From assembly GCF_022479115.1 (NCBI RefSeq), contig NZ_CP092497.1, forward strand, positions 8,556,001 to 8,620,000: DNA of 64,000 bases, written 5' to 3'. The position numbers were made by a program, and so were the translations under genes. Below the pieces are notes generated by a model. It saw nothing but the letters and a program-made list of their open reading frames with translations. It was not told the origin of the DNA and did no database searches. This document shows, in pieces, positions 37,900 through 47,467 of the stretch (its first letter is position 1; each line of letters opens with the position of its first letter). The stretch is from Amycolatopsis sp. EV170708-02-1. Its GTDB lineage: Bacteria; Actinomycetota; Actinomycetes; Mycobacteriales; Pseudonocardiaceae.

Positions 37900-38391
37900 G
37901 TGTCCACGGTGCCGTCACCACCGACCCACCACCGTCGCCTGCGCTGGCAGGCCTTGGCCGGCTTCATCGCCATGTCGGCGATCGTCGGCGTCGTGGCCGC
38001 GCTGGCCGTGGCCACCCGTTCCGAAGCGCACAACGCGCTGGTCCGTCCGTCGTGGGCGCCGCCGGGCTGGCTCTACGGTCCGACGTGGACGGCCCTGCTC
38101 CTCCTGGTCGCCGTCGCGGGCTGGTGCTACTGGCGGACCGACGGCGAGACGCGCGGCTTCGCCTTCTACGGCGTCTGCCTGCTGCTGACCCTGCTGTGGA
38201 CGCCGCTGTTCTTCGCCGGCGGAGCGCACGCCCTGGCTCTGGCCGACGTCGTCGTCCTGGATTTCATGGTGCCCGTCACGATGATGGAGTTCGGGCGCCG
38301 GTCGAAGCTCGCCGCCTGGCTGCTGGTGCCGTATCTGCTGTGGCTGCTCTACTCGACCGCGGTCAACGCCGCCGTCGTCTGGCTCAACTGA
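37900..38391 (+). CDS. tspO: TspO/MBR family tryptophan-rich sensory protein
   Basis: Five-helix membrane protein of 163 residues. The signature PSWAPPGWLYGPTWTALLLL lies at about residues 49-68, the porphyrin/cholesterol-site loop, followed by LLTLLWTPLFFAGG. TspO proteins bind porphyrins and are proposed to regulate or degrade tetrapyrroles under oxidative stress. Its position between hemL and hemB fits. It is divergent from hemL and its last 8 bases overlap the end of the opposing gene at 38384. Confidence 0.9.
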   Translation: MSTVPSPPTHHRRLRWQALAGFIAMSAIVGVVAALAVATRSEAHNALVRPSWAPPGWLYGPTWTALLLLVAVAGWCYWRTDGETRGFAFYGVCLLLTLLWTPLFFAGGAHALALADVVVLDFMVPVTMMEFGRRSKLAAWLLVPYLLWLLYSTAVNAAVVWLN

Positions 38392-38734
38392 GCTTCGGTT
38401 CCTTGGGCTTGCGGCCCTTCGCCCGCACGGCGAGCAGGAACTGGCGGATCGCGTCCACCACCAGGATCGCGGCCAGCACACCCAGCCCGATGGCGCCGGC
38501 GAGCGGGCCGCCGAAGTACCGCTGCGATTCGAGCGTCGTCGTTTCGCCGTAGGTGATCACGACCGGGACGACACCGGCCTTCCAGCACGCGAAAGCACCC
38601 CACACCGCGAGCGCGGCGAGGATCAGCTCGACCGCCCCCACCACGGCGCGCAGGGGTTTGTGCAGCCGGGCCGCGGGCCGGGTGTCCTCCGGTGGCCACA
38701 GATCGGCGCCGGTCGGCTGGGGAAGGTCGATCAC
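38384..38734 (-). CDS. Small membrane protein of unknown function
   Basis: About 116 residues with two transmembrane helices (AVVGAVELILAALAVWGAFA and GPLAGAIGLGVLAAILVVDA) and a basic C-terminus KGRKPKEPKLS. No family recognised. The start at GTG (VIDLPQPTGADLWPPEDT) leaves 13 bases after the preceding gene; a GTG 12 codons upstream would overlap that gene by 23 bases. Last member of the hemB unit, with its stop inside the end of tspO on the other strand. Confidence 0.6.
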   Translation of the reverse strand: MIDLPQPTGADLWPPEDTRPAARLHKPLRAVVGAVELILAALAVWGAFACWKAGVVPVVITYGETTTLESQRYFGGPLAGAIGLGVLAAILVVDAIRQFLLAVRAKGRKPKEPKLS

Positions 38735-38747
38735 GGTGAGCAGTTTC

Positions 38748-39200
38748 TCATGACTCTGTGGTGCGAGCACGCACCAAATCCCCGAGAGCCTCGCGAAGCG
38801 CGTCCGGATCCTTCGCCCAAGCGCGCACGAACACGCCGTCTTCGAGCTTCAACCCGACTTCGCCGTACTTCTTGGGGATCGTCCAGCCGCCACCGAGGAC
38901 ACGCGAGCCGACCGGGGCCTCGTCTTCGAGCACCTCGGCGATCCTGGCCGCCTCCAGCGTTTCCCGGCCCTGCCGATAGCCGTCCGACGTGACTTCGAGC
39001 GAGAGATACCGGCGGCGCGCGTAGACCCAGGGGACGGTGATCGCCACCAGCCCCACCGCGACCAGGATCCAGGCGAGCCAATGGACCGGGCCGCCGGTCG
39101 CCAGCTCCGCGAGCAGCCCGGCGAGAGCGAACAGCGGCGCCCACAGCAAAGCCGTCCAGCCGACGCCGGGTTCCTCGTAGCGGGGCGGCTCGGGCGTCAT
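38748..39200 (-). CDS. DUF3093 domain membrane protein
   Basis: 150 residues. Two N-terminal helices (WTALLWAPLFALAGLLAELA and WLAWILVAVGLVAITVPWVY) precede a cytoplasmic domain with RYLSLEVTSDGYRQGRETL and GGGWTIPKKYGEVGLKLEDG. This pattern fits the actinobacterial DUF3093 family, function unknown. It overlaps the upstream membrane-protein gene by 4 bases and belongs to the hemB transcription unit. Confidence 0.7.
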   Translation of the reverse strand: MTPEPPRYEEPGVGWTALLWAPLFALAGLLAELATGGPVHWLAWILVAVGLVAITVPWVYARRRYLSLEVTSDGYRQGRETLEAARIAEVLEDEAPVGSRVLGGGWTIPKKYGEVGLKLEDGVFVRAWAKDPDALREALGDLVRARTTES

Positions 39201-39748
39201 GGCAGCGTGCGCCCGACCTTCGGGAAATGGTCGGAGACGCTGGGCAGGTACATGAGGACCAGCGCGATCGCCACCAGCAGCGTGGACACCAGCAGGAACA
39301 CGTTGAGCGAACCGCGCAGGATCAGCAGCTCCACCAGCACCAGGAAGACCGCCCCCACGGTAAGGACCGTCCTGGCCGACCGCGTTCCCTCACGGGCCTT
39401 GTACGCGAACAACGCGAACAGGACGGCGAAGGTGAGCGCACCGCCGAACAGCATCCACAGCAGGGTGTTCACGCCGGAAGCGACCTGCGCCGGATCGGCG
39501 GGCTGGCCGGGGACCGGGTTCTCCCTGATCTGCTTGAGGATCCCCTCGGTCAGTTCGTCCTTCAGCACCAGCAGGGCGATCTGCCCGGCCACCAGGACGA
39601 CACCGGCGACGATCCACAGCCAGAACGAGATCGCGACCGGCTTCGGCACCGTGATCTTCGGCGGCTTCTGCCCCGGCAGGATCGGATCCGGGGACATCCC
39701 ACGCTTACGGCGCTCGTCGTCCGTTTCGTCGGCTTTGCTGTCGCTCAC
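39197..39748 (-). CDS. Four-helix membrane protein next to hemB
   Basis: 183 residues. A charged N-terminal tail of about 35 residues is followed by four transmembrane helices, for example FWLWIVAGVVLVAGQIALLV, LLWMLFGGALTFAVLFALFA and VLTVGAVFLVLVELLILRGS. No domain of known function is seen. It occupies the position of Rv0513, also a membrane protein directly after hemB. It lies 10 bases after hemB and overlaps the DUF3093 gene by 4 bases. Confidence 0.7.
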   Translation of the reverse strand: MSDSKADETDDERRKRGMSPDPILPGQKPPKITVPKPVAISFWLWIVAGVVLVAGQIALLVLKDELTEGILKQIRENPVPGQPADPAQVASGVNTLLWMLFGGALTFAVLFALFAYKAREGTRSARTVLTVGAVFLVLVELLILRGSLNVFLLVSTLLVAIALVLMYLPSVSDHFPKVGRTLP

Positions 39749-39758
39749 GCGAGGCAGC

Positions 39759-40736
39759 CTAGTCCAGCCAAGCTGCGGCTTCGGCGGCCCAGTAGGTCAG
39801 GATCATGTCCGCGCCCGCACGGCGGATCGAGGTCAGCACCTCGAGGATCGTCTTCTCGCGGTCGAGCCAGCCGTTCGCCGCTGCGGCCTCGACCATCGCG
39901 TACTCGCCCGAGATGTTGTACGCCGCGACGGGAACGGTCGACGCCTCGGCGGCGGCCCTGACGACGTCCAGATAGGACAGCGCGGGCTTGACCATCACCA
40001 TGTCGGCGCCCTCGGCGATGTCCAGCTCGATCTCGCGCAGCGCCTCACGCACGTTGCCCGGATCCTGCTGGTACGTCTTCCGGTCGCCCTTCAGCTGCGA
40101 ATCGACGGCCTCGCGGAAGGGGCCGAAGAACGCGCTGGCGAACTTCGCCGAGTACGCGAGGATGCCGGTGTCGGTGCGCCCGGCGCGGTCGAGCGCGGCG
40201 CGGATGACGCCGACCTGGCCGTCCATCATGCCGCTGGGGCCGAGCAGATGCGCCCCCGCTTCCGCCTGTGCCAGACCCATTTCCGCGTACAGGCGCAGGG
40301 TCGCGTCGTTGTCGACGCCGCCGTCGGCGTCGAGGACGCCGCAATGGCCGTGGTCGGTGAATTCGTCGAGGCACGTGTCCGCCATCAGGACCGTCGCGTC
40401 GCCGAGCTCGGACCTCAGGTCGCGCAGGGCGACGTTGAGGATGCCGTTCGGGTCGATCGCGCCGGAGCCCTCGGCGTCCCGCGTCTTCGGGATGCCGAAC
40501 AGCATCAGACCGCCGACACCGGCGTTGACGGCCTCGACGGCAGCCTTGCGCAGCGTGTCTCGGGTGTGCTGGACGACGCCCGGCATGCTGGCGATCGGGC
40601 GGGGCGCTTCGGCGCCCTCGGCCACGAACATCGGGAGGATCAGCTGACGTGGGCGCAGCGTCGTCTCACCGACCAGCCTGCGCATCGCCGGAGTGGTACG
40701 GAGCCTGCGGGGACGATGTTCGGGAAACACCCTCAC
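39759..40736 (-). CDS. hemB: Porphobilinogen synthase (delta-aminolevulinate dehydratase)
   Basis: Condenses two 5-aminolevulinate molecules to porphobilinogen. The two Schiff-base lysines are in [20 protein letters not shown] and [15 protein letters not shown]. The metal-loop sequence [20 protein letters not shown] has only two of the three cysteines of classical zinc enzymes, with Asp in between, so a Mg-assisted or mixed type is likely. The GTG ([13 protein letters not shown]) is preceded 7 bases upstream by GGAG and gives 325 residues; longer in-frame sequence upstream crosses the promoter region. Counterpart of Rv0512. Confidence 0.94.
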   Translation of the reverse strand: MRVFPEHRPRRLRTTPAMRRLVGETTLRPRQLILPMFVAEGAEAPRPIASMPGVVQHTRDTLRKAAVEAVNAGVGGLMLFGIPKTRDAEGSGAIDPNGILNVALRDLRSELGDATVLMADTCLDEFTDHGHCGVLDADGGVDNDATLRLYAEMGLAQAEAGAHLLGPSGMMDGQVGVIRAALDRAGRTDTGILAYSAKFASAFFGPFREAVDSQLKGDRKTYQQDPGNVREALREIELDIAEGADMVMVKPALSYLDVVRAAAEASTVPVAAYNISGEYAMVEAAAANGWLDREKTILEVLTSIRRAGADMILTYWAAEAAAWLD

Positions 40737-40851
40737 GACGGTACTCCCGCCCGCTTGAGCGGCGGTGAACGGCCGAACCTTTCCTAAGGAACGGTAAAGA
40801 GTCACCTTTGTCCGATTCCGCCGCGGTGTGACGTGGGTTACCTTCCCCTGC

Positions 40852-42138
40852 ATGTCGAGCTCAACGGTGACCGACCAACTGGAAGAACCGCCCGTCGGCT
40901 GGCGCGCACGGCTGCGCCAGGTCGGGCCAGGGATCATGGCCGCGGCGACCGGGGTCGGCGCGGGCGACCTCGTCGCGACGATGGTGGCCGGATCGCGCTT
41001 CGGGTACACGCTCCTGTGGGCGGTGCTCGTCGGCACGATCTTCAAACTCGCGCTGGCCGAAGCCGTCGGCCGCTGGCATCTGACCTCGGGCCGGACGATC
41101 CTGTCCGGCTGGCGGTCGCTCGGGATCTGGGCGCTGATCTACTTCGGGATCTACGCGGTGATCTGGGGCTTCGTCTACGGCGCGACCGCGATGTCCGCGT
41201 CGGGGCTGCCGCTGAACGCGCTCTTCCCCGCGCTTTCGGTGCGGTACTGGGCGATGATCTGCGGCCTGCTCGGCTTCGCGCTGGTGTGGTTCGGGCGCTA
41301 CGCGATCATCGAGAAACTGATGACCGTCCTGGTCGGTGTCATGTTCGTGACCGTGGTCGGCACCGCGATCCTCGTCGTGCCGAACTTCGCCGAACTGTTC
41401 AAGGGCGCCGTCCCGACGCTGCCCGACGGCTCGCTCGTCTACGTCCTCGGCCTGGTCGGCGGCGTCGGCGGCACGATCACCATGGCGGCGTACGGCTACT
41501 GGACCCTCGCGAAGGGCTGGCGTTCGTCGAAGTGGCTGCCGATGATGCGCACCGACAACGCCGTCGGCTACGTCATGACCGGGATCTTCGTGATCGCCAT
41601 GCTGATCGTCGGCGCGGAACTGCTGCTGGGCCAGAAGATCATCTCGGGCGACAAGGGCCTGCTGTTCCTCGGCGACACCCTCGCCGCGGACTACGGGCAA
41701 TGGGCGCGGATCCCGTTCCTCATCGGCTTCTTCGCCGTTTCGTTCACGTCGGTGATCGGTGTCTGGCACGGCGTGAGCCTGCTGTTCGCGGACTGGTGGC
41801 GCATTCTGCGGCTGCCCAAGGACGCGACGGAAAGCGTTGAGACGTATGAGAAGAAGGCCGGCGAGCGCAGCGCCGCGTACCGCGGATACGTGCTGTGGCT
41901 GACCTTCCCGCCGATGGCGTTGCTGTTCCTGGACCAGCCGTTCCAGCTCACCGTGATCTACGGCGTGCTGGGCGCGTTGTTCATGCCGTTCCTGGCGGCG
42001 ACCCTGTTGGTGCTGCTGAACACTTCGCGGGTGCCGAGGGAAGGGCGTTCGCGGTGGCTTTCGAACGGGCTGCTGGTGGTGTGCCTGGCGATGTTCGCGT
42101 ACCTGGCATACACGGAGGTCGTGAAGTTCTTCAGCTGA
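40852..42138 (+). CDS. NRAMP-family-like transporter lacking the canonical metal-binding motifs
   Basis: 428 residues with about eleven helices. The first helix reads [20 protein letters not shown], where canonical NRAMP proteins have DPGN in place of GAGD. The sixth helix reads [18 protein letters not shown], without the MPH motif. The four usual Mn/Fe ligands are therefore missing, although the fold is recognisable (later [15 protein letters not shown]). The substrate is unknown; Mg2+ or a non-metal solute is conceivable. The ATG at 40852 follows TACCTT by exactly 7 bases without a Shine-Dalgarno, suggesting a leaderless mRNA. Divergent from hemB. Confidence 0.75.
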   Translation: MSSSTVTDQLEEPPVGWRARLRQVGPGIMAAATGVGAGDLVATMVAGSRFGYTLLWAVLVGTIFKLALAEAVGRWHLTSGRTILSGWRSLGIWALIYFGIYAVIWGFVYGATAMSASGLPLNALFPALSVRYWAMICGLLGFALVWFGRYAIIEKLMTVLVGVMFVTVVGTAILVVPNFAELFKGAVPTLPDGSLVYVLGLVGGVGGTITMAAYGYWTLAKGWRSSKWLPMMRTDNAVGYVMTGIFVIAMLIVGAELLLGQKIISGDKGLLFLGDTLAADYGQWARIPFLIGFFAVSFTSVIGVWHGVSLLFADWWRILRLPKDATESVETYEKKAGERSAAYRGYVLWLTFPPMALLFLDQPFQLTVIYGVLGALFMPFLAATLLVLLNTSRVPREGRSRWLSNGLLVVCLAMFAYLAYTEVVKFFS

Positions 42139-42142
42139 ACCA

Positions 42143-42188
42143 CTCGTGAGTGGTAAGGACGGTTAGAACCGTCCTTACCACTCACGAG
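42143..42188. terminator. Perfect 22-bp hairpin between convergent genes
   Basis: CTCGTGAGTGGTAAGGACGG (plus TT) pairs perfectly over 22 bp with the complementary arm at 42167-42188; the loop is only AG. It begins 5 bases after the transporter stop and ends just before the stop of the opposing gene at 42192, so it probably terminates both. The sequence is unrelated to repeat families A and B. Confidence 0.8.
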
Positions 42189-42191
42189 GCC

Positions 42192-42536
42192 TTACAGCGG
42201 AACGGACTTGCTGGTACAGCCCCCACTCCCGCAGGCCGTCACGATCAGCTGGTTCGCGCCGACCGGCAGCCTGAACACGGCACGCTTCACGCCGTCGTCG
42301 ACGATCACCTGGGTCACCACCCCCTGCGGGGACACGGCGAACCGAGCGGTGAGCGCCGAGACCGGCGAACGGTCGGTCACCGTGACCGCCACTTCTCCCC
42401 GATCGACGGTGCCCCGGACGCTTTGGACCGCGCAACCGGCCGGGGTGCAGACTTCGAAGGACGTGGCGGCGGCGGCCGTACCCGGGAAGCCGAGGGCCAG
42501 CGCGCCAAGAGCGGCGGCGAGAACGAGAGATTTCAT
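42192..42536 (-). CDS. Small secreted protein of unknown function
   Basis: 114 residues. The signal peptide MKSLVLAAALGALALGFPGT is followed by AAAA and a mature domain with four cysteines (FEVCTPAGCAVQSVRG and IVTACGSGGCTSKSVPL), which may form two disulfides. The middle is beta-rich (VAVTVTDRSPVSALTARFAV). No family recognised. The ATG at 42536 was chosen because GGGGAG lies 8 bases before it and a signal peptide begins there. Confidence 0.7.
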   Translation of the reverse strand: MKSLVLAAALGALALGFPGTAAAATSFEVCTPAGCAVQSVRGTVDRGEVAVTVTDRSPVSALTARFAVSPQGVVTQVIVDDGVKRAVFRLPVGANQLIVTACGSGGCTSKSVPL

Positions 42537-42617
42537 GGTCACTCCCCAGTGATTGTCGGAATCACCGAGGCTATGACCCACCGCTTCCCGCACGGCGAAG
42601 TTTCACCAAGGATCGAA

Positions 42618-42656
42618 AAAGCCCCCTTCCCACGCGAAACGTGAGAAGGGGGCTTT
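42618..42656 (-). terminator. Rho-independent terminator of rex-hemACD
   Basis: AAAGCCCCCTTC (42618-42629) pairs with GAAGGGGGCTTT (42645-42656). On the minus strand the GC-rich stem is followed by TTTTT, a classic intrinsic terminator 8 bases after the stop codon of the CobA/HemD gene. Confidence 0.85.
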
Positions 42657-42663
42657 CACCGAA

Positions 42664-44196
42664 TCAGGAGCGGCGGGCCCGCTTCGCCTTGCGAGGCGGC
42701 GGGAGCGCGCCTTCGGCACGGAGCCGGGCGGCGTGCTCGGCGAGCGCGTCGACCAGGTGCGGGACGTCGGCCTTCTCGGGCTGGACGTCGACCCGCAGCC
42801 CGAATTCCACGGCGGTCTCCGCGGTCTTCGGGCCGATGCACGCGACCAGCGTGCGGGTGTGCGGCTTGCCGGCGATGCCGACGAGGTTCCGCACGGTCGA
42901 GGACGAGGTGAAGCAGACCGCGTCGAAACCGCCGGTCTTGATCATCTCGCGGGTCTCGGCGGGCGGCGGCGCGGCCCGGACGGTGCGGTACGCGGTCACG
43001 TCGTCGATCTCCCAGCCGCGTTCGCGCAGGCCGGCCGAGAGGGTCTCGGTGGCGATGTCCGCCCGCGGCAGCAGCACCCGGTCGACCGGGTCGAGAACGT
43101 CGTCGTACGGCGGGAACTCGGCGAGGAGACCTTCCGAGGACTGCTCGCCCTCGGGGATCAGCTCGGGGATGATGCCGAACGAGCGCACCTTCGCGGCGGT
43201 CGATTCGCCGACGCAGGCGATCTTCACGCCGGAGAAGGCGCGGGCGTCGAGGCCGAACTCCTCGAACTTCTCCCACACCGCGCGGACGGCGTTGGTCGAG
43301 GTGAAGACGATCCACTGGTAGCGGCCGTCGACGAGACCCTTGACCGAACGCTCCATCTGCGCGGGGCTGCGCGGCGGCTCGACCGAGATGGTCGGGACCT
43401 CGTGCGAGGTGGCGCCGTGGCCGCGAAGCCGCTCCGCCATCTCACCGGCCTGCTCCTTGGTGCGCGGCACCAGGACCTTCCAGCCGTACAGCGCGCGCGA
43501 CTCCCACCACGACAGCTTCGAGCGCTGGCCGACGGCCTGGCCGATGGTCACGATGAGCGGGCCGACGAGCTCGCCCGCCTCGTTCGCGACGGTGGCCAGC
43601 GTGGTGTCCAGGGTGCGCTGGGTGTTGATGGTGCCGTTGGAGGTCACCGCGACCGGGGTGGTCGGCGCCAGCCCGTGCTCGGTCAGCGCGGACGCGGCCT
43701 CGGCGAGGTGCGCCGACGTCGCGTGCAGCACGATCGGGCCCGGGGTGGCGGCCAGCGCGGCCCACTCGACGTCGCCACGGACGTCGACCTCGGTGTGCGT
43801 GCCACCGAGCGCGACACCGGCGTACGCCGGCACGGCCGCGCCGGGCGAGACGCCCGGGATGATGTCGAAGACGGCGCTGGTCCGGGAAACGGCCTGCACC
43901 TCGGCGACGACGGCGGGCTGGGTCAGCGGGTCACCGGCGATGAGCCGGAGCACCAGGCGTCCGGCCTTGGCCTCGTTCACCAGGTCCTTGGCGACCTCGG
44001 CGGCCTCGCCGACGGCGGGGCGCACTTCGGCGCCCTCGGCGGCGAAGGCCAGGACGCCCGAAGGGACGTCCGGATCGGTCACCACGACCTCGGCCTTGGC
44101 GAGCAGCTCCTGAGCGCGGACGGTCAGCAGACCGGCGTCACCGGGGCCCGAGCCCACGAAGGCGACACGCCCGGTGGTCTTACGCGCGGGGGTCAT
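42664..44196 (-). CDS. hemD: Uroporphyrinogen-III C-methyltransferase / uroporphyrinogen-III synthase fusion
   Basis: Bifunctional protein of 510 residues. The N-terminal half is a SAM-dependent tetrapyrrole methylase (VAFVGSGPGDAGLLTVRAQE near residue 10; GDPLTQPAVVAEV; IPGVSPGAAVPAYAGVAL), leading towards sirohaem and cobalamin. The C-terminal half from about residue 255 is HemD (VLVPRTKEQAGEMAERL, IVFTSTNAVRAVWEKFEEFG, DAVCFTSSSTVRNLVG), which closes the uroporphyrinogen-III ring. Such fusions are normal in actinobacteria. The ATG at 44196 follows AGGAG by 10 bases. Last gene of rex-hemACD; counterpart of Rv0511. Confidence 0.94.
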   Translation of the reverse strand: MTPARKTTGRVAFVGSGPGDAGLLTVRAQELLAKAEVVVTDPDVPSGVLAFAAEGAEVRPAVGEAAEVAKDLVNEAKAGRLVLRLIAGDPLTQPAVVAEVQAVSRTSAVFDIIPGVSPGAAVPAYAGVALGGTHTEVDVRGDVEWAALAATPGPIVLHATSAHLAEAASALTEHGLAPTTPVAVTSNGTINTQRTLDTTLATVANEAGELVGPLIVTIGQAVGQRSKLSWWESRALYGWKVLVPRTKEQAGEMAERLRGHGATSHEVPTISVEPPRSPAQMERSVKGLVDGRYQWIVFTSTNAVRAVWEKFEEFGLDARAFSGVKIACVGESTAAKVRSFGIIPELIPEGEQSSEGLLAEFPPYDDVLDPVDRVLLPRADIATETLSAGLRERGWEIDDVTAYRTVRAAPPPAETREMIKTGGFDAVCFTSSSTVRNLVGIAGKPHTRTLVACIGPKTAETAVEFGLRVDVQPEKADVPHLVDALAEHAARLRAEGALPPPRKAKRARRS

Positions 44197-44256
44197 CTGT
44201 GCGTTCTCCTCTTGAGCGGCCGCAGTCGAGCGCGGCCCTACCTTCAACGTTCTGAC

Positions 44257-45204
44257 TCACTGGGCGGGGCCGGACAGCGCACCGGCCCCCAGGTCGAGCA
44301 GCTCGGCGGCCAGTGTCCGGCCGAGCTGATCGGCTTCGTGCTTGTCGGCGAGCGCGGAAGCGCGCACCATGTCGACCGCGTCCCCGTCCCCTTCGACGGC
44401 GGCGGTGCCCCGCAACGAGATCCGCTCGACGACCCGCCCTTCGGCGTCCAGGTCCTCGACGATCTCAGCCAGCGCTCCGACCGGTGCGCTGCACCCGGCC
44501 TCCAGCGCCGCGAGCAACGCCCGCTCGGCGGTCGCCACGGCACGGGTGCCTTCATCGTCCACTGTGGACCCGAGCAGGTGCTCGATGTCCACGTCACCGG
44601 TCCGGCACTCCACCGCCAGCGCACCCTGCGCGGGTGCGGGCAGCATCTGGATCGGGTCGAGGGTCTCGGTGATCTCCTCCGCCCGGCCGATCCTGGCCAG
44701 TCCGGCACGCGCCAGGATGACGGCGTCCAGCTCTCCGTCGCTCACCTTGCGCATGCGGGTGTCGATATTGCCTCGGATCGGCACGATTTCCAAACCGAGA
44801 CCGAGCGCGCGCAGCTGCGCGGTCCGCCGCGGCGAGCCGGTGCCGACGGTCGAGCCGGGCGGAAGCTCGCCCAGCGTCAGCCCGTCGCGGGCGATCAGCG
44901 CGTCACGCGGGTCCTCGCGGCGCGGCACGGCGGCGAGCGTGATGCCCGGCTCCGGCTTCGTCGGCAGGTCCTTGTACGAGTGCACGATGACGTCGACTTC
45001 CTCGCGCAGCAAGGCTTCGCGCAGCGCGGAAGTGAAGACGCCGACCCCGATCGTGGGGATCGGCGCGGACGACTTGTCGCCGGGGGTCGTCACGGTGACG
45101 AGCTCGACCTCGGCCCCGGTGGCACGCAGGGCGTCGGCGATGGTGCCGGTCTGCGCGAGGGCGAGTTTGCTGCCGCGCGTCCCGATACGGATGACTCTGC
45201 TCAC
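44257..45204 (-). CDS. hemC: Porphobilinogen deaminase (hydroxymethylbilane synthase)
   Basis: Polymerises four porphobilinogens to hydroxymethylbilane. The start [20 protein letters not shown] is the family signature. The active-site Asp lies in [20 protein letters not shown], and the dipyrromethane-cofactor cysteine in [19 protein letters not shown] near residue 240. The 315 residues are standard. It starts 7 bases after hemA. Counterpart of Rv0510. Confidence 0.96.
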   Translation of the reverse strand: MSRVIRIGTRGSKLALAQTGTIADALRATGAEVELVTVTTPGDKSSAPIPTIGVGVFTSALREALLREEVDVIVHSYKDLPTKPEPGITLAAVPRREDPRDALIARDGLTLGELPPGSTVGTGSPRRTAQLRALGLGLEIVPIRGNIDTRMRKVSDGELDAVILARAGLARIGRAEEITETLDPIQMLPAPAQGALAVECRTGDVDIEHLLGSTVDDEGTRAVATAERALLAALEAGCSAPVGALAEIVEDLDAEGRVVERISLRGTAAVEGDGDAVDMVRASALADKHEADQLGRTLAAELLDLGAGALSGPAQ

Positions 45205-45211
45205 TGGATGA

Positions 45212-46519
45212 TCACTCGTCTTTCGGCGTTGCGGTGGGACTCGCCACGGCGGCGGGCGCCTGCGGGTCGAGGCAGAACAGCTCGCGCAGCGCGTTGGCGT
45301 AGTCGGTGTCGGCCGTCTCGGCGGCCAGCTGCTTGACCCGCACCGTCGGCGCGTGCAGCAGCTTGTCGACCACGCGGCGGACCGTGCGGCCGACCTCCTC
45401 GCGGACCCCGGGTTCGAGGTCCGGCAGGCGGTTGTCCAGCCGCAGCAGTTCGGCGTCGACCACCTCGGCCGCCCGGCGCCGCAGCGCCGTCACCGTCGGG
45501 GTGACCTCGGCGCTGCGCTGGCCGGCGAGGTACTCGCGCACCTCGTCGAGCACGATGCCGGTGGCCTTCGCGGTCTGCCGTTCGGTGGTCGGGGTGCCCG
45601 CTTCCCGCATGCGGCGCTGGATGGTTTCGAGGTCGACCACGGTGACGTCGGCCAGTGCGGCGACGTCGTGGTCGACGTCACGCGGGAGGCCGAGGTCGCA
45701 GACGACCAGCGGGCGCCCGGCACGGGCCGGGACGTGTGCGGCGGTGAAGACCGCGGCCTGCGCACCGGTGCAGCAGACGACGACGTCCGCCTCGGCGACC
45801 GCGTCCGCGATCCCGCTCATCTGGACGGCCTTCGCGGGCACGCCCTGCTCGACACTCGCGGCGGCGAGGCGGGCGGCCCTCTCCTCGGTGCGGTTGGCGA
45901 TGGTGATCTCGCCGATCCCGGACTTGCGCAGCTGGGACGCGGTCAGCGCGCCCATCGAACCGGCGCCGACGATCAGCGCGTGCTTGCCCGCGATGTCCCC
46001 GGCCGCGGCGAGCGCCTCGGAGACCACCGACGCGCCCAGCTGGTCCAGCCCGGTCTCGGTGTGGACGCGTTTGCCGACGCGCAGCGTGGTCTGGATCAGC
46101 TCGTGCAGCGTGCGGCCGACGGTGCCGGCCTCCCGCGCGGTGGCGTACGAGGACCGGATCTGGCCGAGGATCTGCGTCTCGCCGACGACCATCGAGTCCA
46201 GCCCCGAGGTGACCGAGAACAGATGCTCGATCGCGGCGCCCGCGTAGTGCACGTACAGCGAGTCGTAGAGGTCCGCGGGCTCCATCCCGGCCTGGCGGGC
46301 GAGCACGTCGGAGACGTCGTTCAGGCCGCCGTGGAAGGTCTCGACGACGGCGTAGACCTCGATGCGGTTGCAGGTCGAGACGAGGATCGCCTCGCTGACG
46401 TGCTCGGCCTGCTGCAGCTCGTGGAGCACCTTGGTCACGTCGGTCGCGGGGACCGCGACGCGTTCCAGGGTGCTCAGCTCGGCACTGCGGTGCGAGAGCC
46501 CGACCGCCAACACGCTCAT
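45212..46519 (-). CDS. hemA: Glutamyl-tRNA reductase
   Basis: First enzyme of the C5 tetrapyrrole pathway, reducing glutamyl-tRNA to glutamate-1-semialdehyde with NADPH. The catalytic Cys is in [20 protein letters not shown] near residue 50, [20 protein letters not shown] is the substrate-site block, and [18 protein letters not shown] near residue 180 is the NADPH motif. The 435 residues are normal. It follows rex after one base, so both are co-transcribed and Rex control extends to haem synthesis. Counterpart of Rv0509. Confidence 0.96.
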   Translation of the reverse strand: MSVLAVGLSHRSAELSTLERVAVPATDVTKVLHELQQAEHVSEAILVSTCNRIEVYAVVETFHGGLNDVSDVLARQAGMEPADLYDSLYVHYAGAAIEHLFSVTSGLDSMVVGETQILGQIRSSYATAREAGTVGRTLHELIQTTLRVGKRVHTETGLDQLGASVVSEALAAAGDIAGKHALIVGAGSMGALTASQLRKSGIGEITIANRTEERAARLAAASVEQGVPAKAVQMSGIADAVAEADVVVCCTGAQAAVFTAAHVPARAGRPLVVCDLGLPRDVDHDVAALADVTVVDLETIQRRMREAGTPTTERQTAKATGIVLDEVREYLAGQRSAEVTPTVTALRRRAAEVVDAELLRLDNRLPDLEPGVREEVGRTVRRVVDKLLHAPTVRVKQLAAETADTDYANALRELFCLDPQAPAAVASPTATPKDE

Positions 46520-46520
46520 T

Positions 46521-47348
46521 TCAGCGCACCACCATTCCGTTGCCGTGGCCGTTCACGCTGCCATTGTCGGCGCCCCCGGGGCCACCGTCTGCTCCGCCGT
46601 TGCCGTTAGCGGCCAGATCGGCGCGACGAGCGACGTGGAACGACAGGATCTGCAGCTCGACCGCGAGATCGACCTTGCGAACCTCGATATGTGCCGGAAC
46701 CTGCAGCACCACCGGGGCGAAATTCAGGATGCACTGCACGCCACCTGCGACGAGCCGGTCGCAGACCGACTGCGCGGCGGTGGGCGGAGTGGCGATGACA
46801 CCGATCGAGATCTGCCGTTCGGCGCAGACTTTGGGGATCTCGTCGAGATGCGAGACCGGGAGGCCGCCGACCGGGACGCCGACCAGGTCGGGGTCGAGGT
46901 CGAACAGCGCCTCGACCGGGAACCCGCGGCCTGGGAACCCGCCGTAGTTGGCCAGCGCGTGCCCGAGGTTACCGATGCCGACCACGGCGACCTTGTGCTT
47001 GCGGGTCAGGCCGAGGATGCGCTCGATCTGGCTGACCAGCACCTGGACGTCGTAGCCGACGCCGCGGGTGCCGTACGAGCCGAGGTAGGACAGGTCCTTG
47101 CGCAGTTTCGCGGAGTTGACGCCCGCGGCCTGCGAGAGCTCTTCGCTGGAGATCGTCGTCGCGCCCTGCTCGGCCAGCCCGGAGAGGACACGGAGGTAGA
47201 CGGCGAGGCGGGCGACGGCGGCTTCGGGGATCGACTTCGCGCGGACCGCTTCCGGTTCGGCGGTGGCCTCGACGGCGGGCATCTCCGCGGTGGGCGCGTT
47301 GTCGGCGTCCGGTGTCACCCGGGTGCGCCGGCCTCGTTGCGACACCAC
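46521..47348 (-). CDS. rex: Redox-sensing transcriptional repressor Rex
   Basis: NAD(H)-responsive repressor of respiratory genes. After a non-conserved N-terminus of about 36 residues, the winged helix starts at [20 protein letters not shown] with [20 protein letters not shown] as helix-turn-helix. The Rossmann domain has [19 protein letters not shown] near residue 118 and the domain-swap helix near residue 210. A Gly/Asn-rich tail of about 35 residues follows. The GTG start is preceded by GGGAG 9 bases upstream; the next codon is also GTG. First gene of rex-hemA-hemC-hemD, the arrangement known in Streptomyces. Likely represses nuo and itself via the operators at 13084, 13116 and 47479. Confidence 0.94.
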   Translation of the reverse strand: MVSQRGRRTRVTPDADNAPTAEMPAVEATAEPEAVRAKSIPEAAVARLAVYLRVLSGLAEQGATTISSEELSQAAGVNSAKLRKDLSYLGSYGTRGVGYDVQVLVSQIERILGLTRKHKVAVVGIGNLGHALANYGGFPGRGFPVEALFDLDPDLVGVPVGGLPVSHLDEIPKVCAERQISIGVIATPPTAAQSVCDRLVAGGVQCILNFAPVVLQVPAHIEVRKVDLAVELQILSFHVARRADLAANGNGGADGGPGGADNGSVNGHGNGMVVR

Positions 47349-47467
47349 GCTTGTCCGCTCCCTCGTGATCCTGCTGACGACATGATCGCCCGAACCTGGA
47401 AAATCGGCTCTTGACCCGGGGCGCTGAGTCCGGTTCGATGCCGGGCGCTTTCGGTGGCGACGTATCT

